From Chitinophagales bacterium (lineage in GTDB: Bacteria > Bacteroidota > Bacteroidia > Chitinophagales > UBA2359): a stretch of 56,716 bases of DNA. This document shows positions 34,763 to 43,000 of the stretch, piece by piece (within the stretch, counting starts at the first letter, position 1; each line of letters opens with the position of its first letter). The position numbers and the translations under genes were made by a program. The stretch lies in contig JAEUUX010000244.1 in NCBI GenBank assembly GCA_016787295.1, positions 1 through 56,716 on the forward strand, written 5' to 3'. A model generated the notes under the pieces. That model had not been told where the DNA came from and ran no database searches. It worked only from the letters and a program-made list of their open reading frames with translations.

Positions 34763-34843
34763 TACTGTTTTACTTAAATGAGTATTTTTTTTAAAAAAAA
34801 ATCCAACCAAATACTTATTTAAGTAAATACTTAAATAAGTAAG
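34752..34843. repeat. GTAAATA repeat cluster 5 with perfect 12-bp inverted repeat
   Basis: It contains ACGCAAATACTGTTTTAC and GAGTATT at 34755-34786, and CTTATTTAAGTA-AA-TACTTAAATAAG at 34814-34839, a perfect 12-bp inverted repeat with an AA centre over one GTAAATA core. It lies between the parA promoter and the iterons. Confidence 0.85.
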
Positions 34844-35020
34844 CCTTTTTTATAAATCTTCCAATAACAAAAGATAAGGCGATTTGAAAAAAATAAAAAA
34901 AATTTAAAAAAACAAAAACGGCTTTAGTGATTTAATACTAAAGATTTTTACTAAAGATTTCTTGAGGGTGTACACTGTCTTGTATACTTAAAATATTTAT
35001 TCCTTATATACAGCCGAAAA

Positions 35021-35106
35021 CCGTACAAAAAATTCCGAAAAAACCGTACAAAAAATTCCGAAAAAACCGTACAAAAAATTCCGAAAACCGTACAAAAAAT
35101 TCCGAA
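35021..35106 (+). repeat. Four replication iterons
   Basis: CCGTACAAAAAATTCCGAA occurs at 35021-35039, 35044-35062, 35067-35085 and 35088-35106. Start spacing is 23, 23 and 21 bp, i.e. about two helical turns, so the bound initiator would lie on one face of the DNA. All are direct and perfect. Confidence 0.92.
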
Positions 35107-35244
35107 GTCTTATTTGTCAGGGAAAAACAATTGGTTGTTAGCTTCTATTGGTACTTTTTTTATGTATAACTTAGTGATTTTCAGTAGTATAAACAATAAA
35201 ATAAAGGCTATTAAAAATAATTGCAATGTTATAGCAGGTTTTTT

Positions 35245-35404
35245 TTGTGGATAAAATTGTGGACAAAACTTGCCAAAATGTGAATAACTTTATTTTTACA
35301 ATTTTGTGACAAAATGCCAAAATGTGATTTTTGAATTTGTATAAAAAATGACAATTTTGTGACAAAAAATGATATATTTTGCCATTTTTTACAATTTTGT
35401 GACA
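35245..35404. repeat. DnaA boxes and second repeat family of the origin
   Basis: DnaA-type sites on the minus strand: TTATCCACAA (35245-35254), the near-match TTGTCCACAA (35258-35267) and TTATTCACA (35279-35287). Next come ACAATTTTGTGAC at 35298-35310, 35351-35363 and 35391-35403, and TGCCAAAATGTGA at 35271-35283 and 35315-35327. The last two families may be extra initiator or host-factor sites. Confidence 0.75.
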
Positions 35405-35476
35405 TTTTTTGAAGTTTTTGCAAAACGTCGTTCACACTAATTTTTTGCTTTGGCAAACGATATATCAAAAAATGAG

Positions 35477-35484
35477 TAACTTTG
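35477..35484 (+). promoter_or_regulatory. Predicted -7 box (TAACTTTG) of rep
   Basis: A TAnnTTTG match 24 bp before the ATG at 35509. A TTTG at 35449-35452 is a possible -33 element but has a long, 24-bp spacer. The box overlaps the TTG codon that would otherwise extend the Rep frame, which supports the ATG at 35509 as the start. Confidence 0.55.
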
Positions 35485-35508
35485 AGCCAAAATTCCAATA
35501 AAATACCT

Positions 35509-36975
35509 ATGTCAGTCATTAAAGCAAACAAACTCATCGAGGCAAGTTACAAACTAACCTCTCGCGAACAGTGTTTTATTATCTATTTGGTGTCGCTGAT
35601 TTCGAGCGAAGATACAAGTTTTCAAGAATACACGATGAGCATTCACCAAATCAAAGCAGTTTTGAATTTTGATGGACAAAAACGCGTGGCAAATCATGAA
35701 GACGTTTTTTCGATGATAAAAAAACTCAACTCTGTTGCCATTCGCTACGAAGACAGCGTAAAGGCAGTTGAAGTACCATGGATTATCAAAACCGAATTGG
35801 ACAAAACCACCGACACCTTCACCTTTCAGTTTTCGCCCGAGCTAAAAGGTTTTTTACTCCAACTCAAAGAACATTTTACCAAATACCACATCGAAAACAT
35901 CATGCACCTTAACGGACACGCCATTAGGTTGTATGAAGTATTGAAGCGCTATCAATTTCAGAAACAATGTACTTTAACAGTCAGACAATTAAAATTCTTT
36001 TTGGGCATTGAAGACCTTTATCCTGAATACTACGAATTTAAGCGACGAGTTTTGGTGTTTGGTCAGCAGGAATTAAAAAAATATACCGATATTTGTTTTG
36101 ATTTTGAACCTGCCGAAAAAGAAGGCAAACAAGTCATAAGTCTGTTGTTTACTATCCATGAAAACACCCCCAACATCAAAACAGAACCACAGTTGCCTAC
36201 GCTTGGTGAGGTAACTACAGTTGCTCCGAGAAGCATCATTGCCAGCACCTTGGAAGAAATTGCCAAAAAATATACGAAACCACAATACGAAGCCATCATG
36301 CAGTTACAAGACTTGGGCATAAGTCTGTCATTTATCCAAAACACCATTATTCCCAACATCAAGAGTAGCGAATTGATGGGCTACGAAGATTGGTACGTGT
36401 CAGAAATGTTGCAATACTTTCTCAAACACTCCCACGTGAAAAATGAAAAAGGCAGAGCCGCAGTATTCGTTAATTGGTATAAACAAGGCATTTTTACGAC
36501 CGATACCATTGCCGCCTCACTCTTGGAAAAAACTTTGGCAAGAAAAAAAACAATTAGCGACCAGTGGCGCAATTTGAGACAAAGCGCCACCAATATGAGC
36601 GCAGCAGCTTTTGATGCCCTGCAAATTTTGCAATTCGAATATGACGATAAAAATAAAACCCGCCCAGAAGCACAAAAACAGCCCACAACAAACGATAAAC
36701 CTAAAAATAGCATAGGAAGTAGTAAAAAAACAAAACCCGCTCAGAGCAGCCAAAAAGGGCTTTTTAGCAAAGACACATCTAAAGGAACTTTTTCTGTTGA
36801 GCAATTTCAGCTACAATATCCTATGACATATACCGAAATCGTGCAACAGCAAGAACAACTCTATCAAACCTATTTCAATATCTCCAAAAAAGAACTCTAT
36901 GAGCAATATGAACGACACATCACCAATAGCATACACCAACATTGCTTAAAATGGTGGCAAGAAAAACAACAGTAA
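35509..36975 (+). CDS. Rep_3-type (RepB family) replication initiator
   Basis: 488 aa from the ATG at 35509. Residues ~1-230 have the double winged-helix pattern of plasmid initiators: VIKANKLIEASYKLTSREQC at the start, then FSMIKKLNS, then the second-domain signature INGHA-like LNGHAIRLYEVLKRYQF and LRQLKFFLGIE-like RQLKFFLGIEDLYPEYYEFKRRVL. In the family such proteins bind iterons, melt the origin and autoregulate. The C-terminal 250 residues are a long, Lys/Gln-rich extension (GSSKKTKPAQSSQKGLFSKD) ending in a helical segment, common in Bacteroidota initiators. It is divergent from parA across the origin and downstream of the iterons. Confidence 0.93.
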   Translation: MSVIKANKLIEASYKLTSREQCFIIYLVSLISSEDTSFQEYTMSIHQIKAVLNFDGQKRVANHEDVFSMIKKLNSVAIRYEDSVKAVEVPWIIKTELDKTTDTFTFQFSPELKGFLLQLKEHFTKYHIENIMHLNGHAIRLYEVLKRYQFQKQCTLTVRQLKFFLGIEDLYPEYYEFKRRVLVFGQQELKKYTDICFDFEPAEKEGKQVISLLFTIHENTPNIKTEPQLPTLGEVTTVAPRSIIASTLEEIAKKYTKPQYEAIMQLQDLGISLSFIQNTIIPNIKSSELMGYEDWYVSEMLQYFLKHSHVKNEKGRAAVFVNWYKQGIFTTDTIAASLLEKTLARKKTISDQWRNLRQSATNMSAAAFDALQILQFEYDDKNKTRPEAQKQPTTNDKPKNSIGSSKKTKPAQSSQKGLFSKDTSKGTFSVEQFQLQYPMTYTEIVQQQEQLYQTYFNISKKELYEQYERHITNSIHQHCLKWWQEKQQ

Positions 36976-37031
36976 ATAAGGAAAAGCGTATTTACGTAAA
37001 TAAGTATTTCATTGTTTAAGTAAATACGTAT
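36970..37031. repeat. GTAAATA repeat cluster 6
   Basis: Four cores: AGTAAATAAG, the overlapping pair in CGTATTTACGTAAATAAG, and AAGTAAATACGTA. It starts at the rep stop codon and is the right-most cluster; beyond it the next ~450 bp is plain AT-rich DNA. Confidence 0.85.
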
Positions 37032-37237
37032 GTCTTGGAGATTTGCAAATAACACAACATCTTTTTTAATGATTTTCTGAAACATGGACAACGTCAAAGG
37101 TATCTATAAGCAAAATTAACCAAATATATAAAAGGTTTTTTGTGTAGAAAATGGTTTTATTTGATGAACTGATTATATCAGTGTAAAAAAAATTTAAAAA
37201 AATTAAGAAAAAATAACACTTTTTCTGAAATCCTTTT

Positions 37238-37245
37238 TAACTTTG
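37238..37245 (+). promoter_or_regulatory. Possible -7 box (TAACTTTG) for the peroxidase 3 operon
   Basis: A TAnnTTTG match in the 506-bp gap before the ATG at 37482, 236 bp away, so the leader would be long. No clear -33 partner. The rest of the gap after cluster 6 is AT-rich with no gene seen. Confidence 0.3.
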
Positions 37246-37481
37246 CATAAAAAAAAATCATGTTTGTTAGGTATAGAGCCTATTAGCATTTTTTTTATAC
37301 TAAAAATCGTTTTGTAATAAGCCTTAATGCCATATAAAAGCTTTGATATGATTTTCGGTGTGCAAGCTCCAATAATTAAGATATATTATTTATTTTGACA
37401 AACAAAAAAAAGGAATTATAATACAAACCAAATAGTTCTTTATTTTGTATTAACTATTATTGCTATATTATACTTAGAGTT

Positions 37482-38576
37482 ATGAAACCTTGGATATTTT
37501 TGTTTTGCTTGGCTTTGCCTTTGTTGGTGAGTTTTGTGAATTCCCACTCCCATAATCCGCATCCTTACACCTTGTTGTATGACACTCTTACCTTAGAAAA
37601 ACCATATTTGCCTGCTAATAATCCGCTAACCATAGAAGGTATTCAATTAGGCAGACTTTTGTTTTATGACCCTATCTTATCAGGTAATAATCAGCAATCA
37701 TGTGGCTCATGTCATCAACAACAATATGCTTTTACAGATGGACAACGACTGGCTATTGGAGCAAAAGGAGATACTCTTTCACGCAATAGTATTGCCCTCA
37801 TGAACTTGGCTTGGGATAAGGAGTATTTCTGGGATGGGCGCGAAAAATCATTGGAAAAAGCTGTCAGAATTCCTATCACTTATCCAACCGAAATGGGACA
37901 AGATACCATAGAGTTAATAAAAGAACTACAGCAGCACGCACATTACCCACATTTGTTTGAACAAGCATTTGGTACTTCTGCTATTAGTATGGACAAAACA
38001 GCCAAAGCACTTGCGCAATTTCTTCGTACTATTGTGACCAATGGCGTACATCTACCTGACTCCCTGCTCGCACAGCCACCCGAAGGACAAACAGAACAAG
38101 AATTTGTGATGCAACAACTCCACAAACCCACACTAAGAGGACTTTACTTCAGATTGGCTGACCGATGTAGTGGTTGTCATCAAGACCGACTCTATGCAGG
38201 AACCTTTATGGGCAACAACAAAACCACTCCTAAAGGCACAAAAATGAAAATACCACCACTTATTAATACCGCTTATACCGCACCTTATATGCACGATGGA
38301 AGATTCGCTACAATAAGAGATGTAATGAAACACTACCAAAAACACATAGACGAATTTGCAACTGTTAATGATTTTCAAAGCCTATCTCCCAAATATCGCG
38401 AATCTTTAGACCCTCAAAGCGGAAAATCTGTAATTCAGCTCTCAAATTACGATGTGGAAAATGTAGAAAAACTACTACATATCTTAAGCGATACCACCAT
38501 CATTACCAACAAAGCGTATAGCAACCCATTTAATCAACCAAATTTTGATTGGACTAAATTCTATAACATCCCATGA
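37482..38576 (+). CDS. Di-heme cytochrome c peroxidase (MauG/CCP family), third paralog, no T9SS tail
   Basis: 364 aa. Signal peptide MKPWIFLFCLALPLLVSFVN. Heme sites CGSCH (74-78) and CSGCH (229-233). LGRLLFYDPILS precedes the first heme, FWDGREKSLEKAV follows it, and TAPYMHDGRF (about 266-275) is the distal-ligand region. It has the usual CCP/MauG length and no sorting domain, so it probably stays periplasmic. It is more distant from the two surface paralogs than they are from each other. Its stop overlaps the start of the small lipocalin-like gene (ATGA), so the two are translationally coupled. It is first gene of the right-hand array. Confidence 0.92.
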   Translation: MKPWIFLFCLALPLLVSFVNSHSHNPHPYTLLYDTLTLEKPYLPANNPLTIEGIQLGRLLFYDPILSGNNQQSCGSCHQQQYAFTDGQRLAIGAKGDTLSRNSIALMNLAWDKEYFWDGREKSLEKAVRIPITYPTEMGQDTIELIKELQQHAHYPHLFEQAFGTSAISMDKTAKALAQFLRTIVTNGVHLPDSLLAQPPEGQTEQEFVMQQLHKPTLRGLYFRLADRCSGCHQDRLYAGTFMGNNKTTPKGTKMKIPPLINTAYTAPYMHDGRFATIRDVMKHYQKHIDEFATVNDFQSLSPKYRESLDPQSGKSVIQLSNYDVENVEKLLHILSDTTIITNKAYSNPFNQPNFDWTKFYNIP

Positions 38577-39004
38577 AAAAAATAATACTACGCTACTATA
38601 GTATACCATTACTTGTGTTGTTTAATACAATAGTAACTTTTGCACAAACAACCCAACAACAACTATTACAAGGTAATTGGCAATGTATAGAAAGAACATT
38701 GGTAGACGATAAACAACAACCAATCGAACAACAAATGAACTTCGAAAATGCCGAACTACCTATGTTCCCAGATAATATGAAGATTGAAAAACAAACCATC
38801 AATTTGTTTCGCCTTCAAAACACGCTTGAGGCAACATGGCAAATAGATTCGTCCACACTCAAGGTCAATACAACAGATAGTAATCAAACAATAGCGCAAT
38901 TTGATATTATCAATATCTCGGAAGAGCAACTTATTTTGGCACTTCCCAAAAAAGACTCAGGCGATGCTTATTCTTTGCATATTGTTTTTAAAAAGAAAAA
39001 ATGA
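38573..39004 (+). CDS. Small secreted protein, lipocalin-like
   Basis: 143 aa. Signal peptide MKKIILRYYSIPLLVLFNTI...FAQ. After it, LLQGNWQCIERTLVDD and the alternating strands (INLFRLQNTLEATWQID, QFDIINISEEQLILAL) resemble the lipocalin-like family of small Bacteroidota exported proteins; the identification rests on pattern only. The start overlaps the peroxidase stop by 4 bp (ATGA), so it is likely made in step with that enzyme and may assist it or bind a product. No lipobox Cys is seen. Confidence 0.7.
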   Translation: MKKIILRYYSIPLLVLFNTIVTFAQTTQQQLLQGNWQCIERTLVDDKQQPIEQQMNFENAELPMFPDNMKIEKQTINLFRLQNTLEATWQIDSSTLKVNTTDSNQTIAQFDIINISEEQLILALPKKDSGDAYSLHIVFKKKK

Positions 39005-39044
39005 CACAACACCAGCAATCTAATTACCAATAACCCTAATAAAT

Positions 39045-39947
39045 ATGAAATATATTATTACCTATATTATAGTTTTGCTAATGCTTGGTTATACCTGCCA
39101 ATTGAAAGCCCAAGCCGATATGAGCCATAGCAAAACCCAACAAACACCCCAACAGCCCGCTAATAAAAACACAACCCAAATACTCACCAACTTAGACGAA
39201 AGTATTACCTATAATAAAATACAAAAAGCTGATCTCAAATACCAGCATCTTAAACAATTCCCGCGCCAATTGCTACAATGTGTCAATATCGAAGAAATAG
39301 ATTTGGCATACAACGAAATCACCGAAATTCCTGAACAAATTGCACAACTCAAATACTTGCGCCGCATATACCTCAACAATAACCAACTTCAAACACTCCC
39401 CGAATCGATATTCGAACTCAAAAACTTAGAAATACTATTTATCCAAAATAATAAAAAGGGATTTCGGTTATCTCCCAAAATCGCACAATTCCAACAACTT
39501 ACCTATCTTTTTGCCTCCGATTTAGAAGAACTACCTAATGCGGTTTGGCAACTTAACCATCTACAAAAATTACGGATATGGCGCTCCAACGTCCTCCAAA
39601 TTCCTGATGAAATAGCCAACCTAAGCCAATTAGAAGAAATTTGTTTTCGCGAAAACCATATCACGCAAATTTCCCCCAAAATATACCAACTCCAGCAACT
39701 CAATTATTTCTCCTTTGGTGATAATCATCTCACCCAAATTCTACCAGATATTAACCAACTCCACAACCTTAATTACATAGCTATTTTTGGTAATGATATT
39801 CAACAACTACTCATAGACCCCCAGCAACTCACAAAGTTAGACATTTTAAGTTGTTGGAACACAAAATTAGATTCGAACCAGTTGAATCAAATAAACACAA
39901 GATTTCCTAAGTTGAAAGTTTATACATCAAACGAAACATTACATTAG
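39045..39947 (+). CDS. Secreted leucine-rich repeat protein
   Basis: 300 aa. Signal peptide MKYIITYIIVLLMLGYTCQL...KAQ, then a low-complexity Gln/Pro/Thr stretch (residues ~30-55), then 8-9 leucine-rich repeats of ~22-24 aa (e.g. LRRIYLNNNQLQTLPESIFEL, LQKLRIWRSNVLQIPDEIANL). The repeats are of the bacterial/plant-like IP..I..L type, which form a curved binding surface. It has no sorting domain. It lies 40 bp after the lipocalin-like gene and 84 bp before the giant adhesin, co-directional, so a single operon is likely. Binding partner unknown. Confidence 0.85.
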   Translation: MKYIITYIIVLLMLGYTCQLKAQADMSHSKTQQTPQQPANKNTTQILTNLDESITYNKIQKADLKYQHLKQFPRQLLQCVNIEEIDLAYNEITEIPEQIAQLKYLRRIYLNNNQLQTLPESIFELKNLEILFIQNNKKGFRLSPKIAQFQQLTYLFASDLEELPNAVWQLNHLQKLRIWRSNVLQIPDEIANLSQLEEICFRENHITQISPKIYQLQQLNYFSFGDNHLTQILPDINQLHNLNYIAIFGNDIQQLLIDPQQLTKLDILSCWNTKLDSNQLNQINTRFPKLKVYTSNETLH

Positions 39948-40031
39948 TAATGATGAGTGAAGATGCAAAATCTAATAACACATTCAAATTATCAGCAGAC
40001 ATTCCCTAATTTGGCGAACAACCAAGAGTCT

Positions 40032-43000
40032 ATGAAAAATAACTACTTATTACATACAATAGTCATATTTTTACTGTCTTGCGCAGCAACTTCATGGGTT
40101 GTTGGGCAAAATATATCTTTGGAAATAGACGGTGATAATTTATATTATGATGAGAGCGGCTGTTCTGATTGTTATTCGACACCCGACCCCGATTGGTATG
40201 TCCGTCTTCAGGTCAATGCTGTTAACTATGACTGGAATGTGCATCGTGAAGATACTAATTGTGGCTGGCAAGGAACTACTAATTATTCCTATTATGGTCC
40301 CAATACTGTTACATATAGTACATCAGCTACCATGCAGCTCAATGGTGCTGAAATTGATGGCGGACTTTGTGGAGGTGATGACAATGTTTGCGGTGGTTAT
40401 AGTACCGTAAATACTGTCACACCATCTGCCTCACCTCCTTGTCAATGGAACTATTACACAGGCACACGTACTTGTGGTGGTGGTGATTATAGAATCTATT
40501 GGTCTGCCTATTGGCAATATCTATTCAGCCCAACCCTATCAGGAGAATCACCCACTAACCAGCTTCGTTGTCAGGGTTCTTCACCCGCAACTCTAAATGC
40601 TACTGTTAATACAGATGCCAATGGTCGTCCCTTAGCCCGTTGGTACAAGTGGCAAATTGCCAACACTCCAACAGGTGTATGGCAAGATATTCCCGGTACA
40701 CAAAATGCCACTGCCAATACCTCCTTCACCAATTTTACTTATACTCCCTACCAAATATCAGGCACACGTTACTATCGTTTTGTAGCCACTTCTAACTGTT
40801 CTGCCGATTTTTCTTCCTATACCACAGTGTCAGCCACCTATACAGTCACCTATGCCTTTGTGGCAGCAGGTGCTTATACTACCGCGCCCGGAGGTTTTCC
40901 TTACGGCACTGGCGATGGCGCACCCGCTATTATTAGTGGTGTTTGTGGTGGTACTGTTTTACCAAGCCAAAGTGTGACATTCAATACCCTACAATCTCCT
41001 AATGCAGGAGCAGTAGTGAATGCCACAGGCTATGCGTGGTCAGCATCGGGCGGAACACCTACCACAGGAACAGGTAGCAGTTTTGCTTGGACAGCACCCG
41101 CCACACCCGGTAGCTACGCCACCAGCGTAACCTACAACTTTGGTTGCTCAACACCTGCCACTGTAGCTTGCGCCGTAACAGTTGGTTCTCCCAATTGTAG
41201 TTTTGCGTATGTTGCACCCGGTGGTAGCAATACTATTACATCGGGCGGTCCCAATAACCCTTATGCAACTATTAGTTATGCCATTAGTCAATTAGCAGGT
41301 AGAACACATATCAAAGTTGCCAGCGGCACTATTACAGAAACAGCCATTATCGATATTCCAAATGCCGTGATTATTGAAGGTGGATATAGTGTAAGTGGTG
41401 GTGTTTGGACAAAGAGTTCTGCCGTGACAACTACTGTTAGCTGTAGTGGTACTCAAGTAGTCAACACTGATGTAGAACACGTTATGGGTTTTCGTTCCAA
41501 TAATACCAGCAACTGGACTTTGCAAGATTTGACTATAACCACTGTTGCTGCATCAGGCTTTACAGGTTCCGGCAATGGTAAATCTAATTATGGTGTATAT
41601 ATTGCCAATGGGTCAGCCAACTATGAAATCATTCGTTGTAATATCACAAGTGGAGCGGGTAGTACTGGTAATACAGGAGCAAATGGTAGTACTGGCGGTA
41701 ATGGTAGTACTGGTAATTTGGGGTCTAATGGTAATTGTGATTGTTATTCAGGTTGTACTCCGTGCGCAGGAGGTTCAGGTGGCGGGTCGCAAACCTCTGT
41801 AGGTGCTGGTGGTGCTGGTGCTAATGCTGGCGGTGCTGGCGGTGCTGGCGGTGCTGGCGGTGCTGGTTCTGCTGGTCAATGTAGTGGTACCAATACAGGA
41901 TCAGGTGGTGATGGTGCTACTGGTGTCAACGGAGCAAATGGTGTTGCCTCTGGTGCCAATGGAGCAACCACAGGTGGTGCCGGTGGAGCAGGTAACTCAG
42001 GTGTTTCGTCAGGTTGTAGCAATGGTAACAATGGTTTTTCAGGAGCTGTAGGTGCTAATGGTGGAGTAGGTACTGCGGGTACAACACCAGGTACGGATAC
42101 CTATACTAGTGGCTATTTAGTACCTACTGCTGGAACAGGCGGTGGCGGCGGCGGCGGCGGTAAAGGCGGTGGCGGCGGCGAAGGTGGTTCTGGTTCAACA
42201 GACAGTTTTACTTGCGACCGTGATGGCGGACAAGGTGGTTCATCGGGCGGTAGTGGCGGCGGCGGCGGCGGCGGCGGCTATGGCGGTCGCGGCGGCGGCG
42301 GCTCGTATGGTGTATTTGTTTGGGCAGGTGGAACAGGCGGAGTCATTACCAATAGCGCTGTCAATTCAGGAACAGTAGGTTCAGGTGGTACTGGTGGTTC
42401 TGGCGGAACAGGCGGAACTGGTGGTTCAGGACGTGGTGTAGGAACAGGTAACTGTGGTAGTAGTGACTCGGGCGAAGGCGGGGCATCAGGAGCAGGCGGT
42501 GCAGGTGGCACAGGTGGTGCTGGCGGAACAGGACGAGCAGGTTCACAATTCGCCGTAGCCAACCAAGGAGCAGGAACAGCCCCAACTGTTCCCGCAGGCA
42601 TTACTGTCAATACAAGCACATCAGGCGGCTCTGTACCCAATCCCGTAACTGTAACAATTCCATACAACAATACACGTCCATGTCCATATTCTCAAATACA
42701 ACTAACCAAATCATCAGGCACTTGGACGTTCCCCGCAGGTTTAACCTTAGTCAATAATTTAACTAGCTCAACAACCTCCTACACAACAGCATCTTCTCCC
42801 GTTAGTGTATATTCTACAAGCACATCGGCTGTTTATAGCCCATCTGTGGGCGGAGCTACTTATGACGAATACATAAGAATGACCAATGTAGCCCGCACCG
42901 CACCAACAATATCCCTCAACTACAACACCATTTGCGTAGGCGGTTCAATCAACGCAACTTTCAACGAAGCAGCCTATTCGCAAACCAATGTAGCTTATTT

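Larger units (their letters stand above)
34900..35480. other. Predicted origin of replication
   Basis: An intergenic, very AT-rich region between parA and rep. From left: the direct repeat TACTAAAGATTT (34936-34947 and 34949-34960), four 19-bp iterons (35021-35106), three DnaA-box-like sites (35245-35287), three copies of ACAATTTTGTGAC (35298-35404), then the rep promoter. This order of iterons, DnaA boxes, AT-rich DNA and initiator gene is the standard architecture of theta-replicating, iteron-controlled plasmids. Confidence 0.85.

Noticed and set aside
35021-35106. Direct repeats considered as a CRISPR array
   Set aside because: Spacers are only 2-4 bp, there are no cas genes, and the context (rep, DnaA boxes) fits iterons.
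39957-40031. GTG start for the giant adhesin
   Set aside because: The 25 codons show no signal peptide; the ATG at 40032 does.
42278-42670. 130-aa minus-strand Pro-rich frame
   Set aside because: It is the antisense of the glycine-rich GGC repeat region; the Pro content is an artefact of base composition.
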